DNA of 64,000 nt from Arcanobacterium bovis (GCF_004331995.1 NZ_SJDT01000001.1:310001-374000), one strand, 5' to 3'. Shown: positions 8,294-19,052, numbered from the stretch's first letter. The notes: a model not told the origin generated them from the sequence alone. A program made the numbers and translations.

Positions 8294-10264
8294 ATGAGTC
8301 AAACGCTCGATTTACTGCCCTATCAAGGATGTGACTTTTTGAAGCTATCACAGAAAATCACCGCCGTCGCTGGTCTGTGTTGTGCATTCCTCGCGATTCC
8401 CAACGCGGCTTATGCCGATGACCCATTGGCATTGGACTCGAATTTTCAAGACCTTGCTCAGGTGGCGAATAACGACGCCGATATTCTGAGCACGCTGAAT
8501 AAAGTTCCTGGTAAAGACTTGTGGATTGTGGTTGTCAAGGACTTTTCAGGGATGGATGCTCAAGAGTGGGCTCATCAGACCTTCATAAAGTCCAAGCTGC
8601 AAAAATATGACTCTCTCATTGCTATTTCCGTGGGATCGTCTGAACTGGGAGCTTATTCGGGTGGAGCTGGGCTCACCAAAGCGCAGTTGAAAGAAGCAAC
8701 TACTAAGTCTGTGCTTGCCAATTTCCACGAGGGCAAATGGGATGAAGGCCTGCAAGAGCTAGCAGATAATGGACTCACCTTGGCGAGTGGAAAATCGCTT
8801 GGAAATGGTGGCGTCTTAGGAACCGGAGCTTTGATAGGTGGCGCTCTCGTTGTGGGCGGAGGCATCTATGCCGTTTCACGGAGAAAGCGGAAGCAAACTG
8901 CCGCAGCTCAAGCTGAAGACCTCGCTAAACTCTCCCAGCGAGCGTCGGCTGAGCTGCTCAAAACGGACGACGACGTTCGGTCCGCAGCGGCCGAACTTGA
9001 GTTTGCTCGTGCCGAGTTTGGTACCGAAGCCACCAAAGACTTCGAGAGCGTATTGGTGCAGGCACAAGCTGCTATGCAGCGCGCATTTGCGATTCGTACC
9101 ACCCTTGACGACCCAGATCCCGAAACTCCTGCCGAACAGTATGCAATGAATACGGAAATCTTGCAGCTGGTTGAGCAGGCACGAGCAAACCTTGATAGCC
9201 AAAAGCAGAGTTTTTCACAATTGCGTAATTTAGCAGCGCGAGTGGAAGAGAAATTGGCAGAGATCAACACCCGCGCCCAAGAAATTTCGGAACAACTCCC
9301 GCTGGTCAGAACCAAGCTCGATAATCTCGCTTTGAATTACAGTGCTTCCTTATTAACGGCGATGCGCACTTATCCCGAACAGATTACTACGCTCCTCGAG
9401 AGCGTATCTGAAACTGCGCAGCAAGCTCAGAGTCAGATCGCTGCAGGTAAGAAGAACTCCGCAGTTCCATACGTGCAACTTGCCGAAGCCACGGTGAATC
9501 AAGCGGCTGCGATGATAAAGCGGATTGACGATGCGCCTGCACTTCTTGGGCAAGCTCAAGAGCGTTTCCAGGCAAATATTAAGTCCTTGAGCTCCGATGT
9601 TTCGGATGCGGATCGGCTTGGCGGCGGCGATGCGCGTATTACTGCTGCCAAAGCAAAAGCTCAAGCGGTTTTAGCGAAGGCTCAAAGCGGTGGAAATCTC
9701 GACCTCCTTGCACTTAACGAAGAACTCCAAAGTGCTGAAGCAGAAATTGACCTTGCGCTCATGGAAGTGCGCGAAGCAGAGGAAAACCACAATCGATTAG
9801 CTGCTCACGTGGCTACGGTACGTGCACAAGCACAGGCTTCAATTGATGCAGCTGAGGACTTCATCAATATGTATCGAGCCGGAGTCGATCACACCGCACG
9901 CACCCATCTCGCTCGTGCAAAAGAGATCATGATTCAAAGCCAGAACAACAGCGAGCCTTTCGAGCAACAGCTTGCCGAACTTGAACAAGCGCGTGATCTG
10001 GCAACTCGCGCTTTGCAAGTGGCGCAAAACAGCGTGGAGTCTTTCAATGGCGGCGGATTTGGACCAGACGGATTTGGCGGCGGACGCTCGATGGGCGGCG
10101 GAAATTTCCTTGCTGGCATGATTCTCGGTTCAATTCTCAACGGACACTCCAATAATGGCGGAGGGTTCGGTTCAGGCGGATTTGGTGGAGGAAACATCGA
10201 CTTCGGAGGAGGGGGAGATTTCGATTTCGGAGGAGACGGCGGCGGTTTCCGCGAGGGCTTCTAA
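8294..10264 (+). CDS. Membrane-anchored TPM-domain protein with coiled coil and Gly-rich tail
   Basis: A 656-residue protein. A signal-peptide-like N terminus (cleavage after about Ala41, AYA-DD) precedes a TPM/DUF477 domain (about 45-165; KDLWIVVVKDFSG, AISVGSSELGAYSGGAGL). A transmembrane helix (about 172-192) is followed by a basic stop (SRRKRKQ) and a long Ala/Glu/Gln coiled coil (about 200-570) in the cytoplasm. The tail (from about 580) is rich in Gly and Phe (FGGG repeats). Next comes a PspA gene 119 bp on, an arrangement found in other actinobacteria. By context it may act in envelope stress. The coiled coil resembles PspA in composition. Enzymatic activity is not evident. Confidence 0.85.
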   Translation: MSQTLDLLPYQGCDFLKLSQKITAVAGLCCAFLAIPNAAYADDPLALDSNFQDLAQVANNDADILSTLNKVPGKDLWIVVVKDFSGMDAQEWAHQTFIKSKLQKYDSLIAISVGSSELGAYSGGAGLTKAQLKEATTKSVLANFHEGKWDEGLQELADNGLTLASGKSLGNGGVLGTGALIGGALVVGGGIYAVSRRKRKQTAAAQAEDLAKLSQRASAELLKTDDDVRSAAAELEFARAEFGTEATKDFESVLVQAQAAMQRAFAIRTTLDDPDPETPAEQYAMNTEILQLVEQARANLDSQKQSFSQLRNLAARVEEKLAEINTRAQEISEQLPLVRTKLDNLALNYSASLLTAMRTYPEQITTLLESVSETAQQAQSQIAAGKKNSAVPYVQLAEATVNQAAAMIKRIDDAPALLGQAQERFQANIKSLSSDVSDADRLGGGDARITAAKAKAQAVLAKAQSGGNLDLLALNEELQSAEAEIDLALMEVREAEENHNRLAAHVATVRAQAQASIDAAEDFINMYRAGVDHTARTHLARAKEIMIQSQNNSEPFEQQLAELEQARDLATRALQVAQNSVESFNGGGFGPDGFGGGRSMGGGNFLAGMILGSILNGHSNNGGGFGSGGFGGGNIDFGGGGDFDFGGDGGGFREGF

Positions 10265-10383
10265 TATCTGAATTACCCAATGACGGCGAGTCAAGCTAGG
10301 AGCATATTTGACCTGCCCGTGCACATACAAGCAATTAATATAAACATTAGGTACTCAAACGTACGCAGAGAAAGGTACATTCC

Positions 10384-11139
10384 ATGGCGGAAAAACAATC
10401 GATCTTAGGGCGAATTAGCCAACTCGCAAAGGCAAATATCAATGCACTGCTTGATCGCGCCGAGGATCCACAAAAGATGCTAGACCAGATGGTTCGCGAT
10501 TACACCAACTCCATCTCCGAAGCTGAAGATGCCGTGGCGGTAACTGTCGGAAACCTCCGTCTTGCACAAGCGGATTACAACGAAGACATCGAGTCCGCAC
10601 GTGAGTGGGGGCAGAAGGCAGCTGCTGCAGTTGCTAAAGCAAAAGAAATGACCGCTGCCGGTAACACGGAAGGCGCAGTAAAATTCAATAATTTGGCGAA
10701 GGTTGCTCTTGAGCGTCAGATTCAGGCTGAGCAAGAAGCTCGTACCGCAGAGCCAATCATCGCTTCCCAAGAAGAGGTTGTTGCCAAGCTCAAAGACGGC
10801 TTGAACATGATGCGTTCGAAGCTTGACCAACTGAAGTCAAAGCGCGACCAGCTTGTTGCTCGCAAGAAGTCGGTTGACGCTCAGAATCAAGTGCACGATG
10901 CACTCGGATCAATCAACGTTCTCGATCCAACATCTGAACTTGGCCGCTTTGAGGATAAGATTCGCCGCGAAGAAGCCCTTGCTGCTGGCCGAGCTGAGGT
11001 ATCGGCGTCTTCCCTCGAGGATCAATTCGCTGAGCTTGAAGATTTCTCGAATAGTGCTGAGATTGAAGCGCGTCTTGCCGCACTGCAATCAGGCAATGAT
11101 GCTCCACAAATCGAAGGAAAAGAATTTACTAAGTACTAA
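10384..11139 (+). CDS. pspA: PspA/IM30 family protein
   Basis: A 251-residue, almost wholly helical protein of the ESCRT-III-like PspA/Vipp1 family. The N terminus (ILGRISQLAKANINALLDRAEDPQKMLDQM, read here as two parts ILGRISQLAKANINALLDRA and EDPQKMLDQM) is the family signature: an amphipathic helix for membrane binding, then helix alpha1. Residues 25-220 are coiled coil. The family protects or remodels the cytoplasmic membrane. AGAAAGG lies upstream of the ATG. It follows the TPM gene and ends at a strong terminator, so these two probably form the transcription unit. Confidence 0.92.
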   Translation: MAEKQSILGRISQLAKANINALLDRAEDPQKMLDQMVRDYTNSISEAEDAVAVTVGNLRLAQADYNEDIESAREWGQKAAAAVAKAKEMTAAGNTEGAVKFNNLAKVALERQIQAEQEARTAEPIIASQEEVVAKLKDGLNMMRSKLDQLKSKRDQLVARKKSVDAQNQVHDALGSINVLDPTSELGRFEDKIRREEALAAGRAEVSASSLEDQFAELEDFSNSAEIEARLAALQSGNDAPQIEGKEFTKY

Positions 11140-11159
11140 ACTTGAACAATTCTTGACCT

Positions 11160-11196
11160 CTTGGGGGCGTGCAGATGAGATCGGCACGCCCCCAAG
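11160..11196 (+). terminator. Terminator after pspA
   Basis: CTTGGGGGCGTGC and GCACGCCCCCAAG form a 13-bp perfect stem with an 11-nt loop, followed by CCAATTTAG. It starts 21 bp after the pspA stop and separates pspA from the NYN gene. Confidence 0.8.
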
Positions 11197-11221
11197 CCAA
11201 TTTAGCACTACACTAGTAGAT

Positions 11222-12031
11222 ATGAATCCAATTTATTTTCTTATTGATGGTGAAAATATTGATGCCACACTCGGCGTAAATATCCTTAAGCATTTTCCAC
11301 GAGCCGATGAGCGCCCTCGCTGGGATCGCGTGCTTAAATTTCATCCGTGGGCTGGCCGAAACTGTCCAGCATTAGCTCAATGCCCCGCATTTGACGGATC
11401 TGACAACGAATCACAAGAATCTGATTCCCAGCAAAGCACCACCGAACGCTCCTGCTCCGGGGAAGGAACCTCGGCACAGGCTTCGGCTACTCGCCCAGTT
11501 CCACACCCAGGTACTTTCACTGCAACAAATGCTGGCGAACAGGCACATCACACCACTTCAACCGACGTAAATTCTGCCGATGCAGTTAATAACAGTGAAG
11601 AACAAACTGCCAAGACAAACGGCCTTTTCTTCCTCAATGCTTCACAGCGCACGGCCATGACCTTCGTACAAGCACTGCTTGCCATCGGCTGGAATCCAGT
11701 CCTACTCACCTCGGAAAATCCAGAGTTGAAGATTGTTGATATGGGAATCCAGCGCACTCTTGACGCCATTGCGCAAGATCGCCCTGGTGCCGACGTCGTA
11801 CTTGCTTCGCACGACGTGGACTACCTGCCCCAAATCGAAAGACTCCTCGATCGTGGCCACCGCGTAGCAATTATCTGTTTCCGCGAATACTTGGCAACGT
11901 CACTTGCTGAACTCGAAGATCGCGGCCTAGAGATTATCGACCTTGAATATGACGTTCAAGCATTCAATGTTCCACTTTCGCGAGTTTCGCCAATCGAAAT
12001 TGACGAATTTGATCCCTATCAATTCATCTAA
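11222..12031 (+). CDS. NYN (PIN-like) domain protein split by a low-complexity insert
   Basis: A 269-residue protein starting at the ATG at 11222; an open frame continues upstream into pspA but overlaps it. The first beta strand YFLIDGENID (Asp9, Asn12) is the NYN/PIN active-site start, expected in Mg-dependent RNases. A Ser/Thr/Gln/Ala-rich stretch (about 57-132) of low complexity interrupts the fold. The rest resumes with TAMTFVQALLAIGW, VDMGIQRTLDAI (Asp), VVLASHDVDYLPQIERL (Asp pair) and RVAIICFREYLA. The acidic residues seem complete, so it may be an active nuclease acting on RNA. Partner and substrate are unknown. Confidence 0.75.
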   Translation: MNPIYFLIDGENIDATLGVNILKHFPRADERPRWDRVLKFHPWAGRNCPALAQCPAFDGSDNESQESDSQQSTTERSCSGEGTSAQASATRPVPHPGTFTATNAGEQAHHTTSTDVNSADAVNNSEEQTAKTNGLFFLNASQRTAMTFVQALLAIGWNPVLLTSENPELKIVDMGIQRTLDAIAQDRPGADVVLASHDVDYLPQIERLLDRGHRVAIICFREYLATSLAELEDRGLEIIDLEYDVQAFNVPLSRVSPIEIDEFDPYQFI

Positions 12032-12153
12032 ATCGACATCGGGGTTAGGTGTGCCCGCCAAAACTAGCGGGCGCGCCCAACTCCACACCACACTCCCACA
12101 CTTTTCCTTGAAACTCCCAGCGAACTTTCAGAAATGAAAGGGATACTACTACT

Positions 12154-12894
12154 ATGACGGGAAATAAAGAACCTGAGGCACGTATCCTCGTTGTTGACGA
12201 CGAACGCAATATCCGCGAGCTACTCTCGGTTTCCTTGCGCTTTGCAGGGTTTGCGGTGGAAGTTGCCCAAGACGGGCACGAAGCGCTAACGATTGAGTCC
12301 ACTTTCGGAGCTGACCTCGTTGTTCTCGACATCATGTTGCCTGACATGGATGGCTTTGAAGTACTGCGCCGCCTACGCGAGCGCGAGCCCGATTTGCCCG
12401 TCTTATTCCTCACCGCAAAAGACGACGTACAAGACAAAATTCAAGGCCTCACAGTTGGCGGAGACGACTACATCACGAAACCTTTCTCCCTTGAAGAAGT
12501 CGTGGCTCGCATTCGCGCCGTCTTGCGCCGCACTCACCCAACGGATACTGGCGAGTCAATAATCCGCTACCTCGATCTTGAGCTCAATGAAGATTCCTAC
12601 GAAGTTCGTAGAGCAGGGCATGATATCGAGCTATCGCCAACGGAATTCAAACTGCTGCGCTACTTGATGATTAACAAAGAGCGCGTCGTTTCAAAAATTC
12701 AGATCCTCGACCACGTGTGGGAATACGATTGGCAAGGCGAAGTTTCCATTGTGGAATCTTACATCTCCTACCTGCGCCGAAAGATTGATTCGGCAGAATC
12801 ACTGGGCATTACAGATCCCGCTGAAGCCGAAAAACTCGTGCCACTTATCCACACGAAACGCGGAATTGGCTACGTGCTACGCGGCGGCAAATAA
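12154..12894 (+). CDS. OmpR-family response regulator, PhoP-like
   Basis: A 246-residue two-component regulator. The receiver domain (about 8-125) has the acid pair Asp15/Asp16, phosphoacceptor Asp59 in VVLDIMLP, Thr in FLTAKD and Lys in YITKPFS. The winged-helix DNA-binding domain (about 145-244) contains LSPTEFKLLRYLMINKERVVSK and ends in RGIGYVLRGGK. The whole sequence resembles mycobacterial PhoP closely (QDKIQGLTVGGDDYITKPFSLEEVVARIR, in part), though a TrcR-type role is also possible. An insert LGITDPAEAEKLVPLIHTK extends the last wing. Ribosome site AAAGGGA precedes the ATG. The sensor kinase follows 48 bp on. Confidence 0.9.
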   Translation: MTGNKEPEARILVVDDERNIRELLSVSLRFAGFAVEVAQDGHEALTIESTFGADLVVLDIMLPDMDGFEVLRRLREREPDLPVLFLTAKDDVQDKIQGLTVGGDDYITKPFSLEEVVARIRAVLRRTHPTDTGESIIRYLDLELNEDSYEVRRAGHDIELSPTEFKLLRYLMINKERVVSKIQILDHVWEYDWQGEVSIVESYISYLRRKIDSAESLGITDPAEAEKLVPLIHTKRGIGYVLRGGK

Positions 12895-12942
12895 CCGCTT
12901 ATCCGCAACAAACCCGCAAAAACACAGAAGTAGTACCCGAAC

Positions 12943-14415
12943 GTGCGCACCGAACAGAAACTCAGATTCTACAAGACGCTCTCTTGGCGTCTCGTTATCA
13001 TATCTGTTGCGCTCATCAGCGCCGTCTTGGCAGCAGTGCTATTTCTCGTGGCAATGACGTTACGTGCTTACCTTATCGACGAAGTAGACAAATCCCTCGC
13101 GTCATCGGGCAAGCTTATTGCGAGTCAAACTGTTGAACAGCTCGTCAGCGGCTCACAAACACAAGTCCTTCCCTCGAACTTCTACATATACGTCAACCTC
13201 GATGGCTCAAGCCCTGTGGAAGTTATACACTCCCAAGTTCGCGATGATTCAGGCATTCCCGAACATCCAGAACAACTTGCAGCAAAAGCTAGCAATCAAC
13301 CACGTACCGTGCACGGAACTCGCCACGATATTGAATGGCGCACGATAACTGTTGAATTGCGCTCGCAACTCACTTCGCAATCGGCGGGCACCGTCGTCAT
13401 CGCGCATCCTCTTACCTCAGTGCACATGGCAGTGGACAACCTCATTCACATGATGACGTTGGTATCACTTGCCATTATTTTGCTCGGCGCACTACTTTCT
13501 TATCTGCTTGTGCAGCGCTCGCTGCGCCACCTACGCACAATTGAGCAGGCAACACACGCTGTTGCCGCTGGCGACCTCTCGACCCGTGTGCCGGATGCCT
13601 CCGAAGGAACCGAGATTGGCTTGCTGGGTGAATCGGTCAATGACATGCTCGGCAAAATCGAGCGCGCATTCAAGATCCAGCAAAAATCTGAACAAAATAT
13701 GCGCCGTTTCGTTTCCGATGCCTCACATGAGCTGCGCACGCCGCTTGCCACGGTGCGTGGATATGCCGAGCTCTACCGGCTTGGCGGCGTACCGGAAGAT
13801 GAAGTGGGCCGCGCTTTCGAACGAGTTGAATCTGAAGCAAGTCGCATGGGCGATCTGGTGGAAGACCTCCTCCAGCTAGCACGCCTTGACGAAGGCCGAC
13901 CACTCAACCTCACAAAAGTCGAGCTTGCAAGTATTGCCGAAAATGCCATTAGTGATTTCCACGCCAGAGCTCCCGAGCGAAACGCGAGCGTCATTGGACT
14001 AGACGGAACCGACGTCGAACCAGTGGTGGTGCTCGCCGATCAGAACCGCATTATCCAAGTGATCGCCAATCTGCTGAGCAATGCGCTCACTCATACCCCT
14101 GACGGTACAGCTGTTGAAGTGGCAGTGGGGATTTCCAAAGATACCTCACACGCCATTATCGAAGTCCGTGATCATGGCGACGGCATTGACGAGGAAAATC
14201 GTGAGCGCATCTTCGAGCGTTTCTTCCGAATCGACGATTCTCGCTGCCGCGATTCGGGTGGTTCAGGGCTTGGCCTCGCCATTGTTTCTGCGATCACCCA
14301 AGCTCACGGCGGTACTGCCAGCGTACACGAAACACCTGGTGGTGGGCTTACTGTGCAAATTTGCCTTCCAAATGTGGACGACGACGCAACGGCTCGCGCT
14401 CGTCTCGACGGCTAG
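12943..14415 (+). CDS. Sensor histidine kinase with HAMP domain, PhoR/TrcS-like
   Basis: A 490-residue membrane kinase partnered with the adjacent regulator. Start is GTG. TM1 (about 17-40), an extracytoplasmic sensor of about 125 residues, TM2 (about 168-190) and HAMP (191-245) are followed by the DHp helix with phospho-His262 in SHELRTPLATVRGY. The ATP-binding domain shows an N box (NLLSNALTHTPDG), G1 (VRDHGDGI), F box (FERFFRID) and G2 (GGSGLGLAI). It autophosphorylates and passes phosphate to Asp59 of the regulator. The signal sensed cannot be told; the sensor domain has no recognised fold. Confidence 0.9.
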   Translation: MRTEQKLRFYKTLSWRLVIISVALISAVLAAVLFLVAMTLRAYLIDEVDKSLASSGKLIASQTVEQLVSGSQTQVLPSNFYIYVNLDGSSPVEVIHSQVRDDSGIPEHPEQLAAKASNQPRTVHGTRHDIEWRTITVELRSQLTSQSAGTVVIAHPLTSVHMAVDNLIHMMTLVSLAIILLGALLSYLLVQRSLRHLRTIEQATHAVAAGDLSTRVPDASEGTEIGLLGESVNDMLGKIERAFKIQQKSEQNMRRFVSDASHELRTPLATVRGYAELYRLGGVPEDEVGRAFERVESEASRMGDLVEDLLQLARLDEGRPLNLTKVELASIAENAISDFHARAPERNASVIGLDGTDVEPVVVLADQNRIIQVIANLLSNALTHTPDGTAVEVAVGISKDTSHAIIEVRDHGDGIDEENRERIFERFFRIDDSRCRDSGGSGLGLAIVSAITQAHGGTASVHETPGGGLTVQICLPNVDDDATARARLDG

Positions 14416-14477
14416 TTAGCTACGTCCTACGCTCTGTTTCGACAGCTAGTCAATCACGCCTTGTTTCGACGGCTAAT
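14405..14477. repeat. Three degenerate repeats at the convergent kinase/plsC junction
   Basis: TCGACGGCTAGT (14405), TCGACAGCTAGT (14439) and TCGACGGCTAAT (14466) recur between the stop of the histidine kinase gene and the stop of the convergent acyltransferase gene. Units are 34 and 27 bp apart. Function is unknown. Confidence 0.5.
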
Positions 14478-15191
14478 CTAGCGAGTCATATCAGGATAAG
14501 CAGTACGTTGCTCGAGCATCGCTTCGATATAACAGCGCACCCGCCCAATGAAATCCTCAGCGCTTTCCTCTGGCTTCGCCTTCATCGGTTTGCCGATGTA
14601 GAGAGCGACATCCGGATGCCCCAAATGCGGAAGCACATTGCCCACTGGCATGGCTTCGTGACCGCCTTCGAGCGCAAGCGGCACAATTGGAACGTCCGTT
14701 TTTATTGCAAGCGCCGCAGCACCCGGCTTGAACTCGCCCAATTGCCCATCACGCGCGCGTGTTCCTTCGGGAAAAATCAGAATAGGGATGCCATCGCGCA
14801 ACAAACGACCAGTCATTCCAGCAGCAGCGCCGGTGTGCGGCCCTGAAACTTTTCCTTTACGTTCAATCGGGTAAGTATTGAAAAATACCGAGGTGAGCTT
14901 AGAGATCATCCGACGGCGATAGAAGTAGTCGGCCGCCGCACCCGTCGCCAAGTTCTCGGTCATGTGTTTTGGCAACAAAGAAAAGACCATCGGCGCATCG
15001 AGATGCGAAGAATGATTTCCGACCACAATGTAGGCACCCGTAAGGCCATCGACATTGTCAAAGCCCTCCACGTGCGGCTTCACAAAAGCTTTCACCACTG
15101 GGCGGGTCACGGTTTTGCGCACAAAATTGCGCATCTTCCGCTTGCTGTCGTCATGATAATCGTCGAGCGGATGAAGATTATTTTCAGTCAT
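14478..15191 (-). CDS. PlsC-type 1-acyl-sn-glycerol-3-phosphate acyltransferase
   Basis: A 237-residue membrane-associated acyltransferase. The catalytic motif H(X4)D is NHSSHLD (His60, Asp65); the substrate phosphate motif is FPEGTRARDGQ and a later proline motif is VPIVPLALEGG. It probably adds the second acyl chain in phosphatidic acid synthesis, or a lysolipid/glycolipid variant. A polar N-terminal stretch of about 40 residues precedes the domain. Its ATG overlaps the SDR gene stop by 4 bp, so the two form an operon. Confidence 0.88.
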   Translation of the reverse strand: MTENNLHPLDDYHDDSKRKMRNFVRKTVTRPVVKAFVKPHVEGFDNVDGLTGAYIVVGNHSSHLDAPMVFSLLPKHMTENLATGAAADYFYRRRMISKLTSVFFNTYPIERKGKVSGPHTGAAAGMTGRLLRDGIPILIFPEGTRARDGQLGEFKPGAAALAIKTDVPIVPLALEGGHEAMPVGNVLPHLGHPDVALYIGKPMKAKPEESAEDFIGRVRCYIEAMLEQRTAYPDMTR

Positions 15192-16003
15192 CGACGACCC
15201 TTGTTCAGCTTTTTCACCGCTTTACGAACTGCTGCCTGCGGAGCGTGTTTGGCGAGAAACGAGATAACTTTGAATCGTTTCGACGGCGTGGCAGTCGTTT
15301 TTCCCGCCACCGCAGCGTCGAGTGCTTCTGCCACGACGGCATCGGCCTCCATCCACACCCAATTCGGCAGAGACTTGTTCGACACTCCCGTACGCTGGTG
15401 AAACTCAGTGTGTACCCAACCAGGCATGAATGTGACAACCTGTACACCACTGCCTTGTAGTTCTACCGAAAGCGAATCAGACCAAGTCTTGACCAGTGCT
15501 TTTATTGCGGAATATGCACCCATCGGCACCAATGCAGATACCGACACCGTGGTGAGAATGAGTCCGCTGCCGCGCTCTCTCATTACTGCTGCGGCGGCAC
15601 CCCCGAGCTCCATTGGCGCCAGACCCATCACCTGCGCACCGCGCAAAATATCGGAATAATCAGTGCTTGCCAGCTTAGAATACAAACCTGATCCGGCATT
15701 GTTAATGAGGATATTAACTGGATCTGCATCTGCGATGAGTCGTTCTTTCACGTTTGCTACGCCCTGTGCGTTTGCGAGATCAGCAACTAAGGTTTGCACA
15801 CCAATACCGAATCTCTCGGTAAGTTCTTGGGCTGTGCGCTCAAGCCGCTCGACATCTCGTGCTACGAGCACGAGATCAACGCCCTTGCTCGCCAGCGCTT
15901 TTGCAAAGGCCAATCCCATCCCCGATGTTCCACCAGTGACGAGTGCGCGACCCGTCAAAAGCTGTTCGTTTGCACCGTTATTATGTGAAAGATTCGTATG
16001 CAC
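15188..16003 (-). CDS. Short-chain dehydrogenase/reductase
   Basis: A 271-residue classical-type SDR. The Rossmann glycine motif TGGTSGMG (23-30), NNAG (101-104) and the active-site Tyr164/Lys168 in YSAIK with an upstream Ser are present. An NAD(P)-dependent carbonyl reductase of this kind next to PlsC could act on acyl or lipid intermediates, but that is inference. The C-terminal tail (TPSKRFKVISFLAKHAP) is basic and hydrophobic and may touch membrane. It is first in the two-gene unit. Confidence 0.88.
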   Translation of the reverse strand: MHTNLSHNNGANEQLLTGRALVTGGTSGMGLAFAKALASKGVDLVLVARDVERLERTAQELTERFGIGVQTLVADLANAQGVANVKERLIADADPVNILINNAGSGLYSKLASTDYSDILRGAQVMGLAPMELGGAAAAVMRERGSGLILTTVSVSALVPMGAYSAIKALVKTWSDSLSVELQGSGVQVVTFMPGWVHTEFHQRTGVSNKSLPNWVWMEADAVVAEALDAAVAGKTTATPSKRFKVISFLAKHAPQAAVRKAVKKLNKGRR

Positions 16004-16086
16004 ATATCTAACTTAGAACATTTCTGCGCATAACACGAAGATTTCAGCTTGTGATTTTTCGACGGAACTCAGATATGCCTTGGTAC

Positions 16087-16121
16087 GACGAGGGCCGGCT
16101 GTTGTGCAGCCGGCCCTCGTC
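16087..16121 (-). terminator. Terminator of groEL
   Basis: GACGAGGGCCGGCTG pairs perfectly with CAGCCGGCCCTCGTC over a 5-nt loop, 19 bp beyond the groEL stop. On the minus strand a short run (GTACCAAGG) follows, so the T tract is poor but the stem is very strong. Confidence 0.75.
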
Positions 16122-16139
16122 TATGAAGAAATCTCGGAA

Positions 16140-17904
<1,765 letters not shown>

Positions 17905-17911
17905 TACGATT

Positions 17912-17938
17912 CTGGCACTCTCACTCATCGAGTGCAAG
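17912..17938 (-). promoter_or_regulatory. CIRCE operator 2 upstream of groEL
   Basis: GGCACTC-N9-GAGTGCAA with exact 9-bp spacing, starting 8 bp past the end of the first CIRCE. It has 6-bp core arms (GCACTC/GAGTGC). Two tandem copies suggest tight HrcA repression. Confidence 0.8.
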
Positions 17939-18028
17939 ACGGATGTACCGCGAAGTGGATATGTTCACCACAGGCAAATTCCGCACACAAACTTCGCCCG
18001 CAACCAAGAGTCAAAGATTTTGGCAGCT

Positions 18029-18700
18029 TTATCGCAGAACGACGACGATCTGGTTCGGTGCTTTCACAGCTTCGGGCGCCTTTAGCACCTGCGAAATTCC
18101 GAGCTTAGCAGCCACGTCCTTCGCAGTAACCTCAAGAGAATCATCCGCAAAATAAACTGTGGCTGTGCGTGGCGTCGACTTCGTGTAATTATCCGCAGCT
18201 ACCGAGGAATATCCGCCGTCGGTAAGAATTTTCGCTTGGGAAGCTGCGTACCCCTTAGTTCCCTTGCCGTTGAGCACCTGAATCTTGGCAGCCATATTAG
18301 GTTGCGGCGTTGCAGGAGCTGCAGGCGTCACTGGAGCAGCCTGCTGAGCTGGTGGGTTAGCCGAATTGCCGCTATTCGCTGCAGCGCCCGAATCAGACGA
18401 TGTCGCAGAGTCTTTTTGTGCATCCGTTCCAGATTTATCAGAATTCGATGCTCTGTCTTTACTCGCATCAGATGTAGAGCTATCACTCGTTGACGCACTA
18501 CTCGACGTACTCTCCGAGCTGCTAGAACGGGTAGAAGCGTAGAGCTGACCCGCGCCAATACCAACAAGCGGCGCGAATACCAATACGGCGATCAGCGCAA
18601 TCCACCAGCCACGATTCTTTCGCGGCACGCGGTGCGCACCGTGCGTCTCGCGTTCTTGAGCTAAACGGTCAAATTCATCTTCTGGATAATTTTCAGCCAC
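18029..18700 (-). CDS. Membrane protein with LytR C-terminal domain
   Basis: A 223-residue protein: a cytoplasmic N terminus (1-30), one TM helix (about 32-55, WWIALIAVLVFAPLVGIG), a long Ser/Thr/Ala/Asp linker (57-135), then a LytR_C domain (about 137-223; IQVLNGKGTKGYAASQAKILTDGG in part, ATVYFADDSLEVTAKDVAAKLG). LytR_C domains often accompany wall-polymer ligases and lie outside the membrane; their exact function is unsettled. The start overlaps DUF3263 by 8 bp, so the two are co-translated. Confidence 0.82.
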   Translation of the reverse strand: MAENYPEDEFDRLAQERETHGAHRVPRKNRGWWIALIAVLVFAPLVGIGAGQLYASTRSSSSESTSSSASTSDSSTSDASKDRASNSDKSGTDAQKDSATSSDSGAAANSGNSANPPAQQAAPVTPAAPATPQPNMAAKIQVLNGKGTKGYAASQAKILTDGGYSSVAADNYTKSTPRTATVYFADDSLEVTAKDVAAKLGISQVLKAPEAVKAPNQIVVVLR

Positions 18701-19052
18701 GCTGTAAGTCTACTCCCTCAGTCAAGAAATCATCAGTACCGGTCTGCGTTTCGGGCACATCGGACGCTATTTCACTCACTTTTCGATCTGGAAGTTCACC
18801 ACGCTCGGCCAGACGGCGATCACGCAAGCTGCGCAAACGGTCTACCAACACCGGATCAAGTTCCCAAAATTCTCGAGTGTCCAGCAGCTCAGAAAGCAAC
18901 AGGTAATACCGCATCGGACTAATGCCAAGCACCACGTTGATCGCGTCTTCGCGCGTGCGTGCAATGGTCCACCAGCCCTTTTCGATACGTAACACGTCTC
19001 GATAAAGCTGCAGACCGGCGTCATCATCCTTTTCTTCTGCGTTCCCTTGCAT
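18693..19052 (-). CDS. DUF3263 domain protein
   Basis: A 119-residue cytoplasmic protein of the DUF3263 family. The core is [21 protein letters not shown] followed by [23 protein letters not shown] and [11 protein letters not shown] (given in segments); it looks like a small helical, possibly HTH-like fold. Biochemical role is unknown. Pairing with a LytR_C protein is common in actinobacteria and suggests a link to envelope work. Divergent from ung, with start-to-start spacing of 59 bp. Confidence 0.8.
   Translation of the reverse strand: MQGNAEEKDDDAGLQLYRDVLRIEKGWWTIARTREDAINVVLGISPMRYYLLLSELLDTREFWELDPVLVDRLRSLRDRRLAERGELPDRKVSEIASDVPETQTGTDDFLTEGVDLQRG

Noticed and set aside
10853-11221. 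N-terminal extension of the NYN frame into pspA
   Set aside because: It overlaps conserved pspA codons in another frame and crosses a strong terminator; the ATG at 11222 gives a family-like start.
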